Shown: positions 25,575 to 34,818, counted from the first letter of the stretch. The stretch: 64,000 nt of DNA from Pseudomonas putida (GCF_002741075.1 NZ_CP016634.1:3063501-3127500); one strand, 5' to 3'. Translations and numbers: made by a program. Notes: a model not told the origin generated them from the sequence alone.

Positions 25575-26486
25575 TCAACGCTTCTTATCTAAGTGCCGCT
25601 TTTGAGAGGCGCTAGGAGTCGTCTTAACTTGGATCAAATGAGCGTCAACAAGATAGCTAAACGGTCTACCAACATTTGCACTTGCTTGCTTTACTGCTTC
25701 AAGAGACTTCAGCAAGTCCTTTTTAAAATCAATCAAGGAGCTTGCTTGACTTCTGCACAGCCTATGCAAAGTTTCGATCTTAAGATCATATGGCCGTGCG
25801 TGACTGGAATAGAATCCATGTATCCACTTTGCAAGCGGCTTACCGCGCAGAGCATACCTTATTGACAAATCTACATCGGTGAATTGGTCTTCACGAAAAA
25901 ACGCCCCGAGCTTCGGATTCAATCGTATGACATAAATTCGTTCACTTCGCTCATGATGATCACGATAAACCTCATGAATCAAGCTGCCTTCATATGCGTA
26001 CCGACCAACCTTTACCTGCAAAGCCGTGGCTTTCAAGCGGCTGATGCTCAGGTCCAAGACACGACGATTTTTACCCGTGTCGGTTTTCCCCAAAACCTTC
26101 AAAAGGCGGTAGGCAGTAATTCTGCACTCCTCTCCCAACTCTTGCATTCGCGCCAAATGTAGAACTGCTGCCCAAACGTCCAAATCACCTTGATCAAGGA
26201 GAGCGCCTGTATAGAGGATACTGACACCACCTAGCGCGCTGACCTCCATTTGTTCAACATAAGGATGCGCCCCCTTCCTCATGGTTCCAAACAACGCCGA
26301 TCTAAGAGCTACATTAGGTATACGCCTAACTGAGTCGGACCAGCTTGGTAGTGATTCACGCTTGGCTTCAACCTCGACCTCAACGTGCTTATCTTTCTCT
26401 TTTTCCTTACGCCTAGCAATAGAGCTCTTTCTAAGCTCCTCTATCTTGATATTGACGCGTGGTGGAAATGGCGGATTTGTAGCCAT
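25575..26486 (-). CDS. trfA: TrfA-like plasmid replication initiator
   Basis: 303 residues from the ATG at 26486; a TTG six bases earlier is also in frame. A charged N-terminus is followed by a winged-helix initiator fold with motifs familiar from TrfA (FGTMRKGAHPYVEQMEVSALGG in parts, LNPKLGAFF, YALRGKPLAKWIHGFYSSH). TrfA binds iterons and starts DNA replication of IncP-type plasmids; an iteron array lies 10 bp away. Found here in a tRNA-linked island, it suggests the excised element can replicate. It follows alpA by 2 bp in one operon. Confidence 0.85.
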   Translation of the reverse strand: MATNPPFPPRVNIKIEELRKSSIARRKEKEKDKHVEVEVEAKRESLPSWSDSVRRIPNVALRSALFGTMRKGAHPYVEQMEVSALGGVSILYTGALLDQGDLDVWAAVLHLARMQELGEECRITAYRLLKVLGKTDTGKNRRVLDLSISRLKATALQVKVGRYAYEGSLIHEVYRDHHERSERIYVIRLNPKLGAFFREDQFTDVDLSIRYALRGKPLAKWIHGFYSSHARPYDLKIETLHRLCRSQASSLIDFKKDLLKSLEAVKQASANVGRPFSYLVDAHLIQVKTTPSASQKRHLDKKR

Positions 26487-26488
26487 CG

Positions 26489-26692
26489 TCAACGAACAGC
26501 CGAACTGATTTTATCCGCTACCCAAGCTTGTACCTGCTCCGCCGGCCATGCCACAGAATTCGCTCCGAGAGAGATTCCGGGAGGAAAATCCCCAGCTCGA
26601 ATCAAGCGGTAGATCTGAGACTTACTCAGCCCTACAAGGGCGCAGACTCCCGGCAGACGAAGCAACAAAGGTGATACAGACTGATTAGCCAT
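26489..26692 (-). CDS. alpA: AlpA-family regulator / excisionase
   Basis: 67 residues with the helix-turn-helix of AlpA (LLRLPGVCALVGLSKSQIYRLI, then AGDFPPGISLGANSVAWPAEQVQAW). AlpA proteins activate or assist excision of P4-type elements. It sits between trfA and the integrase region, so it probably controls element mobility. Confidence 0.88.
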   Translation of the reverse strand: MANQSVSPLLLRLPGVCALVGLSKSQIYRLIRAGDFPPGISLGANSVAWPAEQVQAWVADKISSAVR

Positions 26693-26807
26693 CTATGGGA
26701 CCTCCTGGGGCCGGTTTGGATGGCTATGAATTCAATGGCACCGCGATAGAGGAGTCATGGGGAACCCCAAACTCTCAGAGGGTTCCCCAAGATTTTCTAC
26801 GGATAGC

Positions 26808-27569
26808 TCACACCTTTTTGCCGTTTTTAGGCCCAATCCCCATGTACTTCCGAAAAGTCTTATGACATGAGAGCATATCAACTTCCGCCTCCTGCGCAAG
26901 AAGTATCAAGTGAGAGCAAACATCAAATCCATCACGCGGCGGATTATTAAACAGATTGGCCAAGTTCTTAATCTTCTGAGCACGCTTTTCACCATGATAG
27001 TCCTTAGGTGGTTCACGATGAGCCTTGTCAACTGCCTTTATTACCTCAAGCAAACCCTTCATAACCTTAACGATGCTCCCTAACTCCTGCCGGCTAAACT
27101 CATCACCGCCCCCGACTTTATTTCCCTTCCCAGCCAATTTGTCACTTATCATAAAATCAGGAGACTCGAAACCTGCATTCAAAATCCACTCAGACAGGGC
27201 GGATTTTGAGAAATATACTACGCTAGCAGGGACACTTATTGACTGCTGGGCATCCTCACAATAACAATCCAAGTTATCTTTATCACTTTGTTGTGACGAG
27301 CAAAAAATATCGTAAAAGTACCTGCTCAACCCCTGAAAATAAATCACATGAGTTCTAGCTGAACGTTTATAGCCTCCAACAGACCCAACCCAGAAAATAT
27401 CATTAACCGAGTCCGGACTAAATCGGTTCACACCGTACTCAATATATAATCTTTCAATCAATTCATACAATGCATATGCAGCTTCTTGAGGGCTAACCTT
27501 GTAGAATCGGGCGTACATCGGCGCCAGATCAGACAGGCGCATAGCGTCATCACTCACTGGGAACTCCAT
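26808..27569 (-). CDS. Hypothetical protein of the integrative element
   Basis: 253 residues, no signal or membrane segment. N-terminal MRLSDLAPMYARFYKVSPQEAAYALYELIERLY looks like a domain that tolerates many contexts; a basic C-terminal segment (HGEKRAQKIKNLANLF) follows. Base composition is more AT-rich than the core genome. It lies between the integrase and alpA on the same strand. I do not recognise a characterised family; a regulatory or accessory replication role is only suggested by position. Confidence 0.6.
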   Translation of the reverse strand: MEFPVSDDAMRLSDLAPMYARFYKVSPQEAAYALYELIERLYIEYGVNRFSPDSVNDIFWVGSVGGYKRSARTHVIYFQGLSRYFYDIFCSSQQSDKDNLDCYCEDAQQSISVPASVVYFSKSALSEWILNAGFESPDFMISDKLAGKGNKVGGGDEFSRQELGSIVKVMKGLLEVIKAVDKAHREPPKDYHGEKRAQKIKNLANLFNNPPRDGFDVCSHLILLAQEAEVDMLSCHKTFRKYMGIGPKNGKKV

Positions 27570-27586
27570 ATTTATTCAATTGAAAT

Positions 27587-28771
27587 CTAGGCAGCACCGC
27601 ACGACAAAGCGTCTAAACGGTTGGCATACCACTGAAGCATTTCACGACGCCCTTCAAGGTATTGAGCGTGATTATAGGTACCGCGAATGCTGTTCTTATC
27701 CACATGCGCCAGCTGGGTCTCGACCCACTCACTACGATATCCCTGCTCATGCAGAGTGGTGGACATCGTGTGGCGGAATCCATGACCTGTCGCCTTACCG
27801 TCGTAACCAGAGCGTTTAAGCAACTGATTTATCGCAGCCTCGCTCATCGGCTTCGCGGGGTCATTACGACCAGGAAACGCAAGCGTATAACCACCTGTGA
27901 TGCCTTCTAGTTCACGCAACGCAGTCACCGCTTGCGTCGACAAAGGGACTAGATGGGCTCGGCGCATTTTCATCCGCTGGGCTGGAATCGTCCAAAGTCC
28001 ATTGTCGAGGTCAAACTCGGACCACGGCGCCCCTCTGAGCTCGGCAGTCCGTACACCCGTGAGAATTAGCAAACGGGTAGCAATTTTCACCACGTCATGC
28101 CCTGGGCACGCCTGGAAGCCTCGAATCAGATCTGGGATTTCCGCGATAGGAAGGAAGGGGTAGTGCCGGGAGGTAGGCGTTTGAAGTGCCCCTCCGATAT
28201 CTGCAATGGGGTTGTACTCGACCCTGCCGGTGGCAATCGCAAAGCGGTACACCTCTTGGCAGCGCTGTCGAACCTTGCGTAGCTTTTCCAAAGCCCCACG
28301 CGACTCTATGCGGCGGAAGACCTGTAACCACTGCATAGGCTTGATCTCAGACAGAGGCAAGCTTCCAACCTGCGGAAAGATGTCCAGCTCAAAAGCCTCG
28401 ATGACGTCAGTCGCATACCCTTCTGACCAGCGTGCAGACTTATGCTGATGCCACTCCAATGCGAGACTTTTGAAGGTATTGGCACGAGAAATTGCCGCCT
28501 GAGCCCGAGCGACCTTTCTCTCAAGGCCTGGATGCCGTCCCTGTGAAACCAGCTGGCGTGCATCAAACGCAAGCTGGCGAGCCTGCGCCAACGTAACGTT
28601 GTCGATAGTGCCCAAAGAAATGTGTGATTGCTTACCGTCCAGCCTGAAACGGAAGCGCCAAGACTTGCCGCCGGCGGCTCGAATCCAGAGGAATAAGCCA
28701 CCTCCGTCAGCAAGGCCAAAGTCCTTTTCGCGGGGTGCGGCGTTCTTCACTTGCAGCACTGTCAAAGGCAT
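27587..28771 (-). CDS. int: P4-type tyrosine integrase
   Basis: 394 residues. The N-terminal arm-binding DUF4102 domain (LTVLQVKNAAPREKDFGLADGGGLFLW, in parts) is followed by a core-binding domain and a tyrosine-recombinase catalytic domain: TGVRTAELRGAPW (Arg), HGFRHTMSTTLHEQG (His-x-x-Arg-His), HVDKNSIRGTYNHAQYLEGR (Tyr). It integrates the island at the adjacent tRNA-Thr 3' end. It starts 166 bp from the tRNA and reads away from it. Intact. Confidence 0.93.
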   Translation of the reverse strand: MPLTVLQVKNAAPREKDFGLADGGGLFLWIRAAGGKSWRFRFRLDGKQSHISLGTIDNVTLAQARQLAFDARQLVSQGRHPGLERKVARAQAAISRANTFKSLALEWHQHKSARWSEGYATDVIEAFELDIFPQVGSLPLSEIKPMQWLQVFRRIESRGALEKLRKVRQRCQEVYRFAIATGRVEYNPIADIGGALQTPTSRHYPFLPIAEIPDLIRGFQACPGHDVVKIATRLLILTGVRTAELRGAPWSEFDLDNGLWTIPAQRMKMRRAHLVPLSTQAVTALRELEGITGGYTLAFPGRNDPAKPMSEAAINQLLKRSGYDGKATGHGFRHTMSTTLHEQGYRSEWVETQLAHVDKNSIRGTYNHAQYLEGRREMLQWYANRLDALSCGAA

Positions 28772-28866
28772 GCGAGTACCTATAGATTATTGAACAGCAC
28801 AAAGGTACTCGCAGGGGTACTCAGATAGCAAGCGCTGGGATGGGATCGGATGGCACCGCATGAAAC

Positions 28867-28892
28867 AGAAAGCCCGCACTAGGCGGGCTTCT
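28867..28892 (-). terminator. Hairpin terminator downstream of tRNA-Thr
   Basis: GCCCGCctagtGCGGGC followed on the minus strand by TTTCTGTTTC. It lies between the tRNA and the integrase gene and could end tRNA transcription. Confidence 0.6.
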
Positions 28893-28936
28893 GAGGGGTT
28901 TCATGCGACTGCTTGGCACTGCATGAATCTATTGAC

Positions 28937-29012
28937 TGGTGCCGGAGACAGGAATCGAACCTGCGACCTTCGCGTTACGAGTGCGCTGCTCTACCGACTG
29001 AGCTACACCGGC
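28937..29012 (-). tRNA. tRNA-Thr (CGT), island attachment site
   Basis: A 76-nt cloverleaf with encoded CCA; the anticodon loop ACTCGTAAC gives CGT, reading ACG. Acceptor GCCGGTG pairs with CACCGGC-type 3' strand. A P4-type integrase begins 166 bp from its 3' end, so the tRNA 3' half is the probable attachment site. The tRNA itself is intact. Confidence 0.95.
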
Positions 29013-29094
29013 GTGAGCGCAACGCTACCACTGCCGTGGCGGTTACGCAAACGCCTGTTTCGCCTCGCTTATTCCCACTCCCCCGGCACCTGGC

Positions 29095-29505
29095 TCAGGA
29101 GGTCTTGCACCCGGTTGGGGCGAGGTCTTCTTCCACGTTGGTGGTGCACGTCCAGCCGGTGCTGGAGCGGGTGAGCGTGAGGGTTTTGCCGAGCACGTTG
29201 GCGGGGGCGTCGGCGAGGGTGCAGGTGATGCTGGCTGTGCCATCGGCGGCGGTGCCGCGGGCGGAGATGGCGCAGTGGGTGGTGGTGGGCTGGCCGCCAA
29301 GGGCGGCGACGTCGGTGACGTCCTTGCCTTCGTTCAGGCGCAGCTCCATTGCGGTCTTGAGTGCGGAGATTTCCGCAAGGCCGGCGCCGGCTTTGGCGCG
29401 GGCTTGCTGGTTGGTGTACATGGGTATGGCGATGGTCGCCACGATGCCGATGATCGCCACGACAATCATCAGCTCGATCAGGGTGATGCCCCGTTGCCCT
29501 TTCAT
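29095..29505 (-). CDS. pilA: Type IV major pilin PilA
   Basis: 136 residues. A class III leader MKGQRG is cut before [24 protein letters not shown] with Glu at +5, the standard pilin core. Two cysteine pairs ([15 protein letters not shown] and GWTCTTN..PTGCKTS) form the probable disulfide loops. It is the pilus subunit, processed by PilD at 30934. Transcribed divergently from pilC. Confidence 0.9.
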   Translation of the reverse strand: MKGQRGITLIELMIVVAIIGIVATIAIPMYTNQQARAKAGAGLAEISALKTAMELRLNEGKDVTDVAALGGQPTTTHCAISARGTAADGTASITCTLADAPANVLGKTLTLTRSSTGWTCTTNVEEDLAPTGCKTS

Positions 29506-29723
29506 GAACGTTTTTCCTTGTTGATACGGCTATGCCTGGGTTGCAGTCTCGGCCCCCGGGCAGACAGGCGCGCAGTAGAGCCGAACCGACACCTTTTGTC
29601 ACCCCTGCCCGTCAGGTGGCCGGGCTCGCTGGACTACTCTAGTGAGCAACAGGGAAACCCGCCCGGTCAGGGACGCGACAAGCTGTTACGGGGCTTGTCG
29701 GGACGGCAATTAAGGACGTTTGC

Positions 29724-30932
29724 ATGAGCCATTCGACACGCATGTACGCCTGGGAAGGCACTACCACCAACGGCAACAAAATCAACGGCCGCACCGAGGG
29801 GCGCAGCCAGGCGTTCGTGCGGGCCGAGTTGCTGCGCCAGGGCATCCGCGCTGCCCGCGTGCGGCCGGCGAGCCGGGTGCAATGGCGCTGGCCCGCTGGG
29901 CGCGGCAAGGCGGATGCGGCGGGCTTCAGCCGGCAACTGGCGACCTTGCTCAAGGCCGGGGTGCCGCTGCTGCAGGCATTCGAGGTGATGGGGCGCAGTG
30001 GTGGGGATGAACACCTGGGGCGGCTGCTGACGCAATTGCAACAGGATGTGGGCGCGGGGCTGGGGCTGGCCGATGCGCTGCAGCGCCACCCGGGCTGGTT
30101 CGACCGGTTGTACTGCAACCTGGTGCGGGTGGGTGAGCAGTCCGGCACGCTGGATCGGCAGCTGGAGCAGCTCGCCAACCTGCTGGAGCGGCGTCGGGCG
30201 GTGCAGCGGCGGGTGCGCAAGGCGATGCTGTATCCGCTGCTGCTGTTGCTGACGGGCTTGGGGGTGTCGGCGTTGTTGCTGTTGGAGGTGGTGCCGCGGT
30301 TTCAGGGGTTGTTCGCCAGTTTCGATTCGGCGCTGCCGCCGTTCACACAGTGGGTGATCGACTTATCCACAGCGCTGGGGCGGCATGCGCCGTGGTTGCT
30401 GGGCGTGCTCGCAATCTTGGGTGTATCGCTGCGCCAGCTGTATCAGCGCCATGCCCCTGCCCGCCTGTGGATATCTCGGCAGGTGTTGCGTTTACCGGTA
30501 CTGGGCACGCTCCTGGCCGAGGCGGCGTTGGCGCGATTTTCCCGCAGCCTGGGCACGGCCTACGGGGCTGGGGTGCCGCTGCTCGATGCGCTGGGCACGG
30601 TGGCGGCGGTGAGCGGTGGGCCGGTGCATGAGCAGGCGATTGGGCGGTTGCGCCAGGGCATGGGCAATGGCCAGGGGCTGCATCAGGCGATGGGAGCGGA
30701 TGCGTTGTTTCCGCCGATGCTGGTGCAGTTGGTGGCGATCGGTGAGTCCAGTGGCACGCTGGACCAGATGCTCAACAAGGCCGCGACCCACTACGAGGAA
30801 CAAGTCAACCAGGCACTCGACCAGTTGACCGGCCTGTTGGAGCCGGCCATCGTGCTGGTTCTTGGTGTCGTGGTAGGTGGCCTGGTGGTGGCCATGTATT
30901 TGCCGATCTTCCAGTTGGGTAACTTGGTCTGA
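29724..30932 (+). CDS. pilC: Type IV pilus inner-membrane platform protein PilC
   Basis: 402 residues with two repeated GspF/PilC domains (FSRQLATLLKAGVPLLQAFEVM and FSRSLGTAYGAGVPLLDALGTV, in parts) and three membrane helices, the last GIVL..VVGGLVVAMYLPIFQL. It forms the membrane platform on which the assembly ATPase acts. It is followed at once by pilD. The usual pilB ATPase gene between pilA and pilC is absent here. Confidence 0.92.
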   Translation: MSHSTRMYAWEGTTTNGNKINGRTEGRSQAFVRAELLRQGIRAARVRPASRVQWRWPAGRGKADAAGFSRQLATLLKAGVPLLQAFEVMGRSGGDEHLGRLLTQLQQDVGAGLGLADALQRHPGWFDRLYCNLVRVGEQSGTLDRQLEQLANLLERRRAVQRRVRKAMLYPLLLLLTGLGVSALLLLEVVPRFQGLFASFDSALPPFTQWVIDLSTALGRHAPWLLGVLAILGVSLRQLYQRHAPARLWISRQVLRLPVLGTLLAEAALARFSRSLGTAYGAGVPLLDALGTVAAVSGGPVHEQAIGRLRQGMGNGQGLHQAMGADALFPPMLVQLVAIGESSGTLDQMLNKAATHYEEQVNQALDQLTGLLEPAIVLVLGVVVGGLVVAMYLPIFQLGNLV

Positions 30933-30933
30933 C

Positions 30934-31800
30934 ATGAATCTTTGGACTGTTTTCGCCGATCAGCCGGTGCTGTTTCTGGCCTTTGCCGGGTTGCTGGGGC
31001 TGTTGGTCGGCAGCTTCATCAATGTGCTGGCGTACCGCCTGCCGATCATGCTCGAGCGCCAGTGGCAGCGTGAGGCGCAGGAGGTGCTGGGGCTGCCGGT
31101 GGTGGCGCATGAGCGCTTCGACCTGTGCCTGCCGGCCTCGCGCTGCTCCCATTGCGGCCATCGCATTCGCGCTTGGGAGAACATCCCGGTACTGAGCTAT
31201 CTATGGCTGCGCGGGCGCTGCTCGGCGTGCAAGGCTGCCATTGGTGTGCGGTATCCGTTGGTGGAGCTGGGCTGCGCAGTGCTTTCGGTGGTGCTGGCCT
31301 GGCAGCTTGGGCCGTCGCTGCAAGCGTTGTTCGCGCTGTTGTTGACCTGGTGCCTGCTGGGCCTGAGCTTGATCGATGCAGACCACCAACTGCTGCCCGA
31401 TGTGCTGGTGATGCCCACGCTCTGGCTGGGCCTGTTGTGCAATGCCTTTGGCCTGTTCACGCCCTTGCCCGATGCGCTCTGGGGCGCAGCCATCGGCTAT
31501 TTGAGCCTTTGGGCGGTGTATTGGGTGTTCAAGCTGCTCACCGGCAAGGAAGGGCTCGGCTATGGCGACTTCAAGCTGCTGGCCTTGATCGGCGCCTGGG
31601 GCGGCTGGCAGGTGCTGCCGTTAACGCTGGTGTTGTCGTCGGTAGTGGGGGCGGTAATGGGCCTGTGCCTGCTGGGTTTGCGCAGGGCGTCCATAGGCTC
31701 GGCCATGCCGTTTGGGCCGTATCTGGCCATTGCGGGCTGGATCGCAGTGCTCTGGGGTGATGAAATATACCTCTCCTACATGCAACTGTTTGGACACTGA
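30934..31800 (+). CDS. pilD: Prepilin peptidase / N-methyltransferase PilD
   Basis: 288 residues from the ATG at 30934, one base after the pilC stop. A four-cysteine zinc domain (CSHC ... CSAC) and two catalytic aspartates in [11 protein letters not shown] and GYGDFKLLA are present, within an eight-helix membrane protein. It cleaves and methylates type IV prepilins and type II pseudopilins, so it is also needed by secretion systems elsewhere. Overlaps coaE by one base. Confidence 0.95.
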   Translation: MNLWTVFADQPVLFLAFAGLLGLLVGSFINVLAYRLPIMLERQWQREAQEVLGLPVVAHERFDLCLPASRCSHCGHRIRAWENIPVLSYLWLRGRCSACKAAIGVRYPLVELGCAVLSVVLAWQLGPSLQALFALLLTWCLLGLSLIDADHQLLPDVLVMPTLWLGLLCNAFGLFTPLPDALWGAAIGYLSLWAVYWVFKLLTGKEGLGYGDFKLLALIGAWGGWQVLPLTLVLSSVVGAVMGLCLLGLRRASIGSAMPFGPYLAIAGWIAVLWGDEIYLSYMQLFGH

Positions 31801-32423
31801 TGACCACTGCGGCATTTACCCCCTGGATTCTCGGGCTCACCGGCGGCATCGGCAGCGGCAAGAGCGCTGCAGCCGAGCGATTCGTCGAGCTGGGTGTACA
31901 TCTGGTCGATGCCGACCAGGCGGCACGTTGGGTCGTGGAGCCTGGCCGGCCGGCGCTGGCGAGCATCGTCGAGCGCTTCGGCACGGGCGTATTACAGGAG
32001 GACGGCCAACTCGACCGCGCCGCCCTGCGCAAACTGATCTTTGCAGACCCCGCCCAACGCCAGTGGCTGGAGGCGTTGCTGCATCCGCTGATCGGCCAGG
32101 AGATCTTCAGCTACCTGGCCAAGGCGGAGTCGCCTTATGCGATCTATGTATCGCCGCTGCTGGTGGAGTCTGGCCAGATCGCGAAGACCCAGCGCGTGCT
32201 GGTGATCGATGCGCCACAGCAGTTGCAGATCCAACGCACCCTGGCCCGCGACAACACCAGCCCCGAACAAGTGCAGGCGATTCTCAAGGCCCAGGCCGCC
32301 CGAGAAGAGCGGCTGCGCCATGCCGATGACGTGGTGGTCAACGACCGGGACCTGGGCTGGTTGCATGAGCAGATCGACCGTCTGCATCACTTTTACCTGA
32401 CTTTACGAGGAGGCCAGCCATGA
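31800..32423 (+). CDS. coaE: Dephospho-CoA kinase
   Basis: 207 residues with the P-loop [17 protein letters not shown], the [13 protein letters not shown] motif and the lid region [14 protein letters not shown]. Phosphorylates dephospho-CoA in the last step of coenzyme A synthesis. Its position after pilD and before yacG is conserved in Pseudomonas. Overlaps yacG by four bases. Confidence 0.95.
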   Translation: MTTAAFTPWILGLTGGIGSGKSAAAERFVELGVHLVDADQAARWVVEPGRPALASIVERFGTGVLQEDGQLDRAALRKLIFADPAQRQWLEALLHPLIGQEIFSYLAKAESPYAIYVSPLLVESGQIAKTQRVLVIDAPQQLQIQRTLARDNTSPEQVQAILKAQAAREERLRHADDVVVNDRDLGWLHEQIDRLHHFYLTLRGGQP

Positions 32424-32620
32424 GCCAGCCACTGACCGTTGACTGCCCGACCTGCGGGGCACCTGTGGAATGGAGCGAGAAGAGCCCGTTTCGGCCGTTT
32501 TGTTCTGATCGTTGCAAACTGATCGACTTGGGCGCCTGGGCGGCTGAGGAGCACAAGATTCCGGCTTCGGAAGAGTCGGAGGATGAGTTGTATACCGGGG
32601 ATTTGGAGCCGCGGCATTGA
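32420..32620 (+). CDS. yacG: DNA gyrase inhibitor YacG
   Basis: 66 residues with a four-cysteine zinc site ([10 protein letters not shown] and [14 protein letters not shown]) and an acidic tail ([14 protein letters not shown]). YacG binds GyrB and blocks DNA binding. Coupled to coaE by the ATGA overlap. Confidence 0.94.
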   Translation: MSQPLTVDCPTCGAPVEWSEKSPFRPFCSDRCKLIDLGAWAAEEHKIPASEESEDELYTGDLEPRH

Positions 32621-32652
32621 TCACAGTGCCGCGCTGAATGCTGATCTGCGAA

Positions 32653-32675
32653 GGGCGCTTTGCGCCCCATCGCGA
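32653..32675 (+). repeat. REP-like direct repeat, left of the Hcp cassette
   Basis: GGGCGCTTTGCGCCCCATCG followed by CGA; contains a perfect hairpin (GGGCGC/GCGCCC). The identical 23 bp recur in the same orientation at 34769. Confidence 0.8.
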
Positions 32676-32709
32676 TCGCGGCTCGCAGTCACCATAAAAG
32701 CCAAGAAAT

Positions 32710-33090
32710 TTAATCATCAAAAAGCATATATATCTGACTATTTATAAAAAGCACACCAAGTATTAAAAACACAATTAGACACCACAAACCCACAAGCACA
32801 CGTCTGAAACCAATAGGAAAGCGGTCAACCTCCTCCATTTTCAAAAAATTCCTACGCACACAAAAATTTGGAACACTCAGCATCAATGCGATCAAACAGA
32901 CACGCACCATTTTTCCAAGCAGCCCTGCGTGAACGAAATTTTTTTTATTCACATCTACCAAAGCACTACCTGGCAACAGCGCTTCAAAGTACTCAACATA
33001 ACGATGCGCAAGGTAAATCAAAGTAAAACTGGCAAATACCGTCAAGATAAAAAAAACCATTTTTATCCAAATAATATCCACTATATTCAC
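32710..33090 (-). CDS. Putative immunity membrane protein of the Hcp-linked effector
   Basis: 126 residues with three probable membrane helices (VFFILTVFASFTLIYLA; VRVCLIALMLSVPNF; RVLVGLWCLIVFLILGVLF). The ATG overlaps the effector stop by four bases, so the two are made together. T6SS effectors that attack membranes are usually followed by a small membrane immunity protein. I know no named family. Sequence is strongly AT-rich compared with flanking core genes. Confidence 0.6.
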   Translation of the reverse strand: MNIVDIIWIKMVFFILTVFASFTLIYLAHRYVEYFEALLPGSALVDVNKKNFVHAGLLGKMVRVCLIALMLSVPNFCVRRNFLKMEEVDRFPIGFRRVLVGLWCLIVFLILGVLFINSQIYMLFDD

Positions 33091-34064
33091 CCGCCTACCT
33101 TTTCATACAAAAACTGCCCAAGCTCCCCTCCAATATCACCTAATGTCTCACCCATAACTACAGCACCAGCGGCTCCACCCACAACGGCACAGACAAAAGC
33201 ACCTGTACCCGCAGTGGGAATACCAAATACCACACTACACAAAAAAGTCCCTGCAGCAGCACCAGCACCGCCTCCAATAGCGCCTCCTCCCACATTACCG
33301 ATCAACGAACCTCCTTCGATATACTTGGCCTCCCTACACTGATCTTCACGACCTAAAGTACAAGCCTTATAGATCGACAACCCCGTTGCCGTCACGTCCA
33401 GCGAAATACCAATCGGCGTGCCCATCCTGAGCAGTTTGCTGGCTTTTGCCACACCCGAAATCTTTTCAGCATATCCCGCGATCTCTCCCGTATGCAGATA
33501 GCTTTTAGTTGAAATATGCAGCATTCTTTTGACCGAGCCTTCGCGGCGCAATCTGGAGCCATAAGCAGCCATATTATCCAGCTGCGCTTCCAGCTTCATG
33601 AACAAAGCGGTGCGTCTGGCATAGAACTCATTGCGAGCCTTGAGGGTACCGCTGCTCAGAGACTCTTGGTACAGCTTTTCGATTTCCAGAAGCGTGGCTC
33701 TGATTCCATCAAGATGCTTACTCCAGGCGCTGCTGCTCGCGCCAATCCCCAATGAGGCATGGGCAAGCAAGCTTTTTACCAAATCAAGGTTGTCCAGAAG
33801 GAAATCGTCGCTGCCAGGGCCAGTGAGCAGCAAAGATGCATGCGTATCGGCCGCTTTTTTCATCAGGTATGCCTCTTGGCTGGTGCAAGAAGGCGTGGTT
33901 GGATCACCCATGATGACCACTTCACCTACCCCTACCACGTTATTTACAATATGCGCATTCAGGACATCAAACTTGGCACTCTCATATTTTGAAAAATCTA
34001 GAGTGGCCTTGAGCGAGTCATAGGTCTGTGTTTTAGGATTTATGAAATACCGGGCGTCAGACAT
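33087..34064 (-). CDS. Putative Hcp-delivered type VI effector with glycine-zipper membrane region
   Basis: 325 residues. The first 200 are soluble and mostly helical (LDNLDLVKSLLAHASLG; RTALFMKLEAQLDNMAAYG). The last 110 carry a glycine-rich hydrophobic block (GGSLIGNVGGGAIGGGAGA and GAFVCAVVGGAAGAVVMG), typical of membrane-inserting toxins, ending QFLYEKVGG. It begins 9 bp after hcp and is followed by a coupled membrane protein. A pore-forming antibacterial toxin is the most likely role, from context and composition only; there is no recognisable enzyme motif. Confidence 0.6.
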   Translation of the reverse strand: MSDARYFINPKTQTYDSLKATLDFSKYESAKFDVLNAHIVNNVVGVGEVVIMGDPTTPSCTSQEAYLMKKAADTHASLLLTGPGSDDFLLDNLDLVKSLLAHASLGIGASSSAWSKHLDGIRATLLEIEKLYQESLSSGTLKARNEFYARRTALFMKLEAQLDNMAAYGSRLRREGSVKRMLHISTKSYLHTGEIAGYAEKISGVAKASKLLRMGTPIGISLDVTATGLSIYKACTLGREDQCREAKYIEGGSLIGNVGGGAIGGGAGAAAGTFLCSVVFGIPTAGTGAFVCAVVGGAAGAVVMGETLGDIGGELGQFLYEKVGG

Positions 34065-34073
34065 GCGATTACC

Positions 34074-34562
34074 TTACGCATATTTTCTGTTAGCGATCCG
34101 GTCCCATCCGCCTGCCACATTTCCTCCACCACTGCCATCAATTCGCTTTTGCTGAGTATAGGTCGTCTTAATCCGGCCATAATTAAGCTGCACAATTTCC
34201 ATGGGCACGCCAGCGCTAACCTCCTGCGCATAGTCAGCAATGATCACCTCTTCAAGAATGACCTCGAAGTACTTGAGTTTTTCACCACCCGCTCGGCAAA
34301 GCGCCAGTTTCACCTCCTTGAGGTGCTGACCGGCACAACTGGCCTCCATCAACTTACAGCTGGCACTGTCCAGATACTTGATAAACGTGAAATTGGTCAG
34401 GGTAGTACGCCCTGACGATGCGCCGCCCTCAGAACTCGCGGTGGCAGAGGTACTTTGGCTGACTCCAAACTTATACCCGGTGATTTCAATCCACTTATTG
34501 TACTTTTCGTCCAGTGCTTCACCAGCAATATCATCAATCTGGATAAACGCATCAACAGACAT
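34074..34562 (-). CDS. hcp: Type VI secretion tube protein Hcp (orphan)
   Basis: 162 residues from MSVDAFIQIDDIAGEALDEK. This ATG is preceded by AAGGAGAAGG; an upstream ATG at 34607 would add 15 residues and place that site inside the gene. Hcp family features are WIEITGYKFGVSQSTS, FTFIKYLDSASCKLMEASC, KYFEVILEEVIIADY and VQLNYGRIKTTY. It forms hexameric rings of the secretion tube and can carry effectors in the ring. No other T6SS structural gene is nearby, so it must use a system encoded elsewhere. Confidence 0.88.
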   Translation of the reverse strand: MSVDAFIQIDDIAGEALDEKYNKWIEITGYKFGVSQSTSATASSEGGASSGRTTLTNFTFIKYLDSASCKLMEASCAGQHLKEVKLALCRAGGEKLKYFEVILEEVIIADYAQEVSAGVPMEIVQLNYGRIKTTYTQQKRIDGSGGGNVAGGWDRIANRKYA

Positions 34563-34768
34563 ACTCACCTTCTCCTTGGCAATTTCCGAAACTGACAAAA
34601 GACTCATAATGGGTCGTGCTGAGCGAGACTAGGCTTTGGGGAAAGGCATCGCAATGGCGTCAAGGCGGCAAAAATAGCAAATCGGAAATGGACTACCGGT
34701 ATTTCGGAAGAACATGTAGCGAAGAATTTCTAGACATTTTCGAGAAACAGGATGACGGATTTGGCAAG

Positions 34769-34791
34769 GGGCGCTTTGCGCCCCATCGCGA
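34769..34791 (+). repeat. REP-like direct repeat, right of the Hcp cassette
   Basis: Same 23 bp as 32653-32675, followed by CGCAAGGCCGCTCCTACAG, a REP-type tail of P. putida-like genomes. It marks the right border of the AT-rich cassette. Confidence 0.8.
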
Positions 34792-34818
34792 CGCAAGGCC
34801 GCTCCTACAGCGGCCACG

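Noticed and set aside
28772..28936. Possible duplicated tRNA 3' end (second att site)
   Set aside because: No second copy of the tRNA-Thr 3' sequence is visible here or elsewhere in the window.
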